Shown here: in pieces, positions 53,232-55,399 of the stretch
Position numbering within the stretch: the first letter of the stretch is position 1
Layout of the letters: every line of letters starts with the position of its first letter
Source: an uncultured Rubritalea sp.
GTDB taxonomy: Bacteria > Verrucomicrobiota > Verrucomicrobiia > Verrucomicrobiales > Akkermansiaceae
Direction: 5' to 3'
Assembly: GCA_937981665.1 (NCBI GenBank)
Contig: CALJOJ010000077.1
Coordinates: forward strand, 1-55,399
DNA: 55,399 nucleotides
Translations under genes and position numbers: made by a program
Notes under the pieces: model-generated
Seen by the model: the letters and a program-made list of their open reading frames with translations, nothing else
The model's database searches: none
What the model was told of the DNA's origin: nothing

Positions 53232-54341
53232 ATGCACGGTCAGCTACTATTACTCGGGATCAAAGGCACACAACTCACCTCTGAGGAAATCTCTACATTC
53301 AAAAAAATCCAGCCAGGCGGCTTCGTCCTCTTCGGTAGAAACGTAGAATCTCCTGAGCAGATCCGCGAGCTCACAGACTCCCTACATAATGTCTGCGACG
53401 AGACACCCCTCATCACGATAGACCAAGAAGGCGGCAGAGTCACCCGTACCAAGACCATCGCTAATGAGCCACCATCTGCCCAGCAGTTCAGACAAGCTGG
53501 TGACCTCAAGAAAGTAGCTGGTCTCATCGCCCGTCACGGGATGATCACCGCCGATATCCTCCACCAGCTCGGGGTGAATATGAACCTATGCCCAGTCTTA
53601 GACATCTCGTATGATGATGATTCTCAAAATGCCATGCAAGGCCGCTGCTACGGCACAGACGCTCAAGAAGTCATCTGTAATGCCGGAGTATATAATGCTA
53701 ATTTACGTAAAGGTAAGATTCTCTCCTGTGCCAAACATTTTCCATCCTGCGGACTTGCGGATGTAGACCCACATCACGACCTCCCCTTTGTTAGAAAAAG
53801 CAAAGAAGACATGATGCAGTCTGACCTCCTCCCATACACAGCACTCATGGACACGCTTGACAGCATGATGAGCTGCCATGCTCACTTCTCTGCTATCGAC
53901 CCAGATCAGCCCGGTCTACCTGGATCATTTTCTAAAAACCTACTCACCGGTCTACTCAGAAATCAACTAGGCTACGACGGTGTACTCATGACCGATGACC
54001 TCGACATGGGAGCCATCGTCAACACATACGGCAGAGGGCCAGATGTCAAAATGGCCATCGAAGCCGGTAATGATATGGCAATGATCTGCCACCAGACAGA
54101 CTCCGCAGAGATCGCACTCAAGGCACTTCAGGAAATTTCTGCCTTCCGTATCGAAGATTCCCTCAAGAGAATTAAGAAACTCAAAAAGCGCATTGCCAAG
54201 CCGACTGCATTCCAGCGCAAGCGTTGGGACCACTTCGACGAAGAAGTCATGCAGCTCCGTATCGACACCCTCGGTGAAGAAGCCGCTAAGAACGCCGAAG
54301 ACCATGGCGGTCAAGCATACAGCCCAGTCCAAGATTACTAA
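53232..54341 (+). CDS. nagZ: Beta-N-acetylhexosaminidase (NagZ-like, GH3)
   Basis: A 369-residue family 3 glycoside hydrolase. Signatures are LLLGIKGTQLTSEEI, FVLFGRNVESPEQIREL, ITIDQEGGRVTR (about 59-70), LSCAKHFPSCGLADVDPHHDLP (split at residues 158-179) and the nucleophile block VLMTDDLDMGAI (about 251-262). NagZ removes GlcNAc from muropeptides during cell-wall recycling. The usual catalytic loop KHFPGHG reads KHFPSCG here, though the nearby HH in DPHHDLP keeps the general-acid histidine. It ends at TAA and precedes the mntR-like gene by 17 bp. Confidence 0.88.
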   Translation: MHGQLLLLGIKGTQLTSEEISTFKKIQPGGFVLFGRNVESPEQIRELTDSLHNVCDETPLITIDQEGGRVTRTKTIANEPPSAQQFRQAGDLKKVAGLIARHGMITADILHQLGVNMNLCPVLDISYDDDSQNAMQGRCYGTDAQEVICNAGVYNANLRKGKILSCAKHFPSCGLADVDPHHDLPFVRKSKEDMMQSDLLPYTALMDTLDSMMSCHAHFSAIDPDQPGLPGSFSKNLLTGLLRNQLGYDGVLMTDDLDMGAIVNTYGRGPDVKMAIEAGNDMAMICHQTDSAEIALKALQEISAFRIEDSLKRIKKLKKRIAKPTAFQRKRWDHFDEEVMQLRIDTLGEEAAKNAEDHGGQAYSPVQDY

Positions 54342-54358
54342 TCATCATAAACATCAGC

Positions 54359-54823
54359 ATGTCAGAATCCACTCCAGCATCTAACCCAGAACAACCAAAG
54401 ACTCTCAGAACGAGTGGCTCAGTTGCCATGGATGACTACCTGGAGCAGATCCTATTGCTGATCGAAGACAATGATGAGAACTACGCGCGCCCTGTCGATG
54501 TCTCTAGAAAGCTAGGTATTTCACAAGCTAGCGTGACCAAGATGCTCAAGCGCCTCACCACAGAAGACCTTGTAAATCACGAGAAATACGGAGGAACAAC
54601 CCTCACCGAAAAAGGCCATACCATCGCTCACGCCATCGTCGAGCGACACAAGACACTCACCCAGTTCCTCCGTCTCTTCAACATAAATGAACAGACTATC
54701 TATAAGGACGTAGAAGGCATCGAGCACCACGTCTCCAAGGCCACTCTAAATGTCATCACCTCACTCGTTGCCGAGCTAGAAGACAATCCAGTCCTCCTAG
54801 AGCGCATCAAAAAGAGAATATAG
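54359..54823 (+). CDS. mntR: DtxR/MntR-family metal-dependent regulator
   Basis: A 154-residue protein. An N-terminal extension (about 1-22, Ser/Pro-rich) precedes the winged HTH (AMDDYLEQILLLIEDNDENY, VDVSRKLGISQASVTKMLKR, about 25-75) and the metal-binding dimer part (IVERHKTLTQFLRLFNI, EGIEHHVSKATLNVI) with conserved Glu and His ligands. Members bind Mn2+ or Fe2+ and repress transporter genes. The target is not visible. It ends at TAG and follows nagZ by 17 bp. Confidence 0.85.
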   Translation: MSESTPASNPEQPKTLRTSGSVAMDDYLEQILLLIEDNDENYARPVDVSRKLGISQASVTKMLKRLTTEDLVNHEKYGGTTLTEKGHTIAHAIVERHKTLTQFLRLFNINEQTIYKDVEGIEHHVSKATLNVITSLVAELEDNPVLLERIKKRI

Positions 54824-54843
54824 CATTCTCCCAGAAAAAGTGC

Positions 54844-55242
54844 TTATTTCCCCAGCTCAATGATCTCCCACATCCTGCGGATACTCATAGGGAATGCGCC
54901 GAAGATAGATATTGTATCTAGTACGTAGCGGTCATTAGAAGCGACCTCTACCTTGAACTTAGAAGCATGCTGAGCCACTATCCTCTCTATCACAGCATCT
55001 GCCGTCTGGTTCGTTCTGCTATACATCACGAGGATATCTTTATCCTGCCGCATCACCTTATCTAGCTTCTCCCCTTTACCATCAAACACGAGGACAACAT
55101 CGTAATCCTGAGTATCCTGAAAGTGAGTCAGGACTCTAACAAGCTCAGCTCTAGCTAGACGCATATCCTGCTGGTGGATCTCAGCCAACTCAGGCGTAGA
55201 GAACATCGCACTATGACCATCTACAATGAGAACCTTATCCAT
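54844..55242 (-). CDS. NYN/YacP-like RNase-fold protein
   Basis: 132 residues from ATG 55242 (a TTG 3 bp upstream is also open). The start VLIVDGHSAMFSTPELAEI and the middle DVVLVFDGKGEKLD, with later ASNDRYVLDTI, match the PIN/NYN fold of YacP (DUF901), a group with RNase activity in Gram-positives. Conserved aspartates at about 9, 56 and 104 fit the active site. Family members are usually about 170 residues, so this one is short at the C-terminus. The 3' end of a group II intron lies only about 20 bp upstream of the start, and no Shine-Dalgarno sequence is seen there. Confidence 0.75.
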   Translation of the reverse strand: MDKVLIVDGHSAMFSTPELAEIHQQDMRLARAELVRVLTHFQDTQDYDVVLVFDGKGEKLDKVMRQDKDILVMYSRTNQTADAVIERIVAQHASKFKVEVASNDRYVLDTISIFGAFPMSIRRMWEIIELGK

Positions 55243-55261
55243 CAATACTTACAAACGTAGT

Positions 55262-55333
55262 ATCGAGTAGGGAGTGAGGTCACCCTCACTTCCCTCTCAC
55301 ACCACCTGCCATACGGTTCCGTAGCAAGGCGGT
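55262..55333 (-). ncRNA. Group II intron 3' end (domains V and VI)
   Basis: On the minus strand, 55333-55301 folds as a domain V-like hairpin (ACCGCCT pairs with AGGTGGT, then bulges and a TACG-GAAC-CGTA tip). It is followed by a domain VI hairpin (GGGA-GTGAGG..CCTCAC-TCCC) with the CTACTCGAT end that marks many bacterial group II introns. The 3' splice site would be near 55262. The intron therefore extends beyond the window end, and its body and maturase gene are not seen. The folding is judged by eye. Confidence 0.6.
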
Positions 55334-55399
55334 TCACAGCAGAGCTAGCTGTTCAGCGTATCTTGTCTCATTTTGCAGATTTAGTAACATTTTATGATC
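55334..55399 (-). CDS. Possible C-terminal end of the intron-encoded protein, partial
   Basis: On the minus strand an open frame of 21 codons, ending with RYAEQLALL before TGA at 55334-55336, enters from beyond the window. In many group II introns the maturase/reverse transcriptase ends close to domain V, as here. The piece is too short to prove the family. Confidence 0.3.
   Translation of the reverse strand, partial: DHKMLLNLQNETRYAEQLALL

Noticed and set aside
53967..54332. 121-codon minus-strand frame within nagZ
   Set aside because: It is fully antisense to a clear GH3 gene and shows no recognisable domain.
5049..55242. Idea that the whole genome reads TGA as glycine
   Set aside because: None of the long core genes (for example gcvP with 943 codons) contains in-frame TGA, and waaA and the DUF3592 gene end naturally at TGA. 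Only island genes show readthrough.
1..55399. CRISPR arrays and rRNA genes
   Set aside because: No regularly spaced identical repeats with unique spacers and no rRNA sequence were seen; only short tandem and dispersed repeats are present.

Overview
The window looks like a chromosomal segment of a Verrucomicrobiota bacterium, most likely of the Verrucomicrobiales. The evidence is the content: a DUF1549/DUF1553 plus DUF1501 pair, a sulfatase, a protein opening with the MENPYESP motif, a Kdo transferase (so a Gram-negative envelope), and a squalene-synthase-like enzyme. No 16S gene is present, so the placement is inference.

Layout. Positions 1 to about 4.8 kb are a decaying mobile island. It holds an IS1380-type transposase remnant, a frameshifted tyrosine recombinase, an excisionase-like HTH protein, a YefM/YoeB-type toxin-antitoxin pair, a Fic protein, an iteron-like repeat array, and two genes that make sense only if in-frame TGA codons are read through. 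The island ends near a tRNA-Tyr gene. From 5 kb onward the genes are housekeeping and lineage genes in the standard code: queG, a SET-domain protein, parB, an M28 peptidase, parE, a large TPR protein, a sulfatase, the glycine cleavage operon gcvT-gcvH-gcvP, a LysR regulator, mgtE, ygfZ, DUF368, purC and a sodium/solute symporter. Next come an ebo-type cluster (eboB, eboE and eboC with two small companions), the DUF1549/DUF1501 pair, rsmD-waaA, trpB, a squalene-synthase-like gene, hemW, a PAP2 enzyme, nagZ and an mntR-like regulator. The last gene is a YacP-like NYN protein, with the 3' end of a group II intron directly upstream of it. Two further decayed loci (about 25.5 kb and 48.4 kb) each sit beside one copy of a 46-bp dispersed repeat.

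Strongest observations. (1) A DUF2958-family gene at 1777-2157 has four in-frame TGA codons and no TAA, TAG or frameshift. At least one TGA falls on a conserved glycine. This is the signature of the UGA=Gly code (code 25) known from Gracilibacteria and Absconditabacteria, yet the neighbouring chromosome uses the standard code. (2) Among 48 core genes I count 26 TAA, 20 TAG and only 2 TGA stops, an unusual depletion of TGA. (3) The ebo-type cluster lacks eboA, eboD and eboF here and contains two small unassigned genes.

Limits. Everything was read by eye with no database search. Family calls rest on motif recognition, and start codons were chosen from motif position and context.
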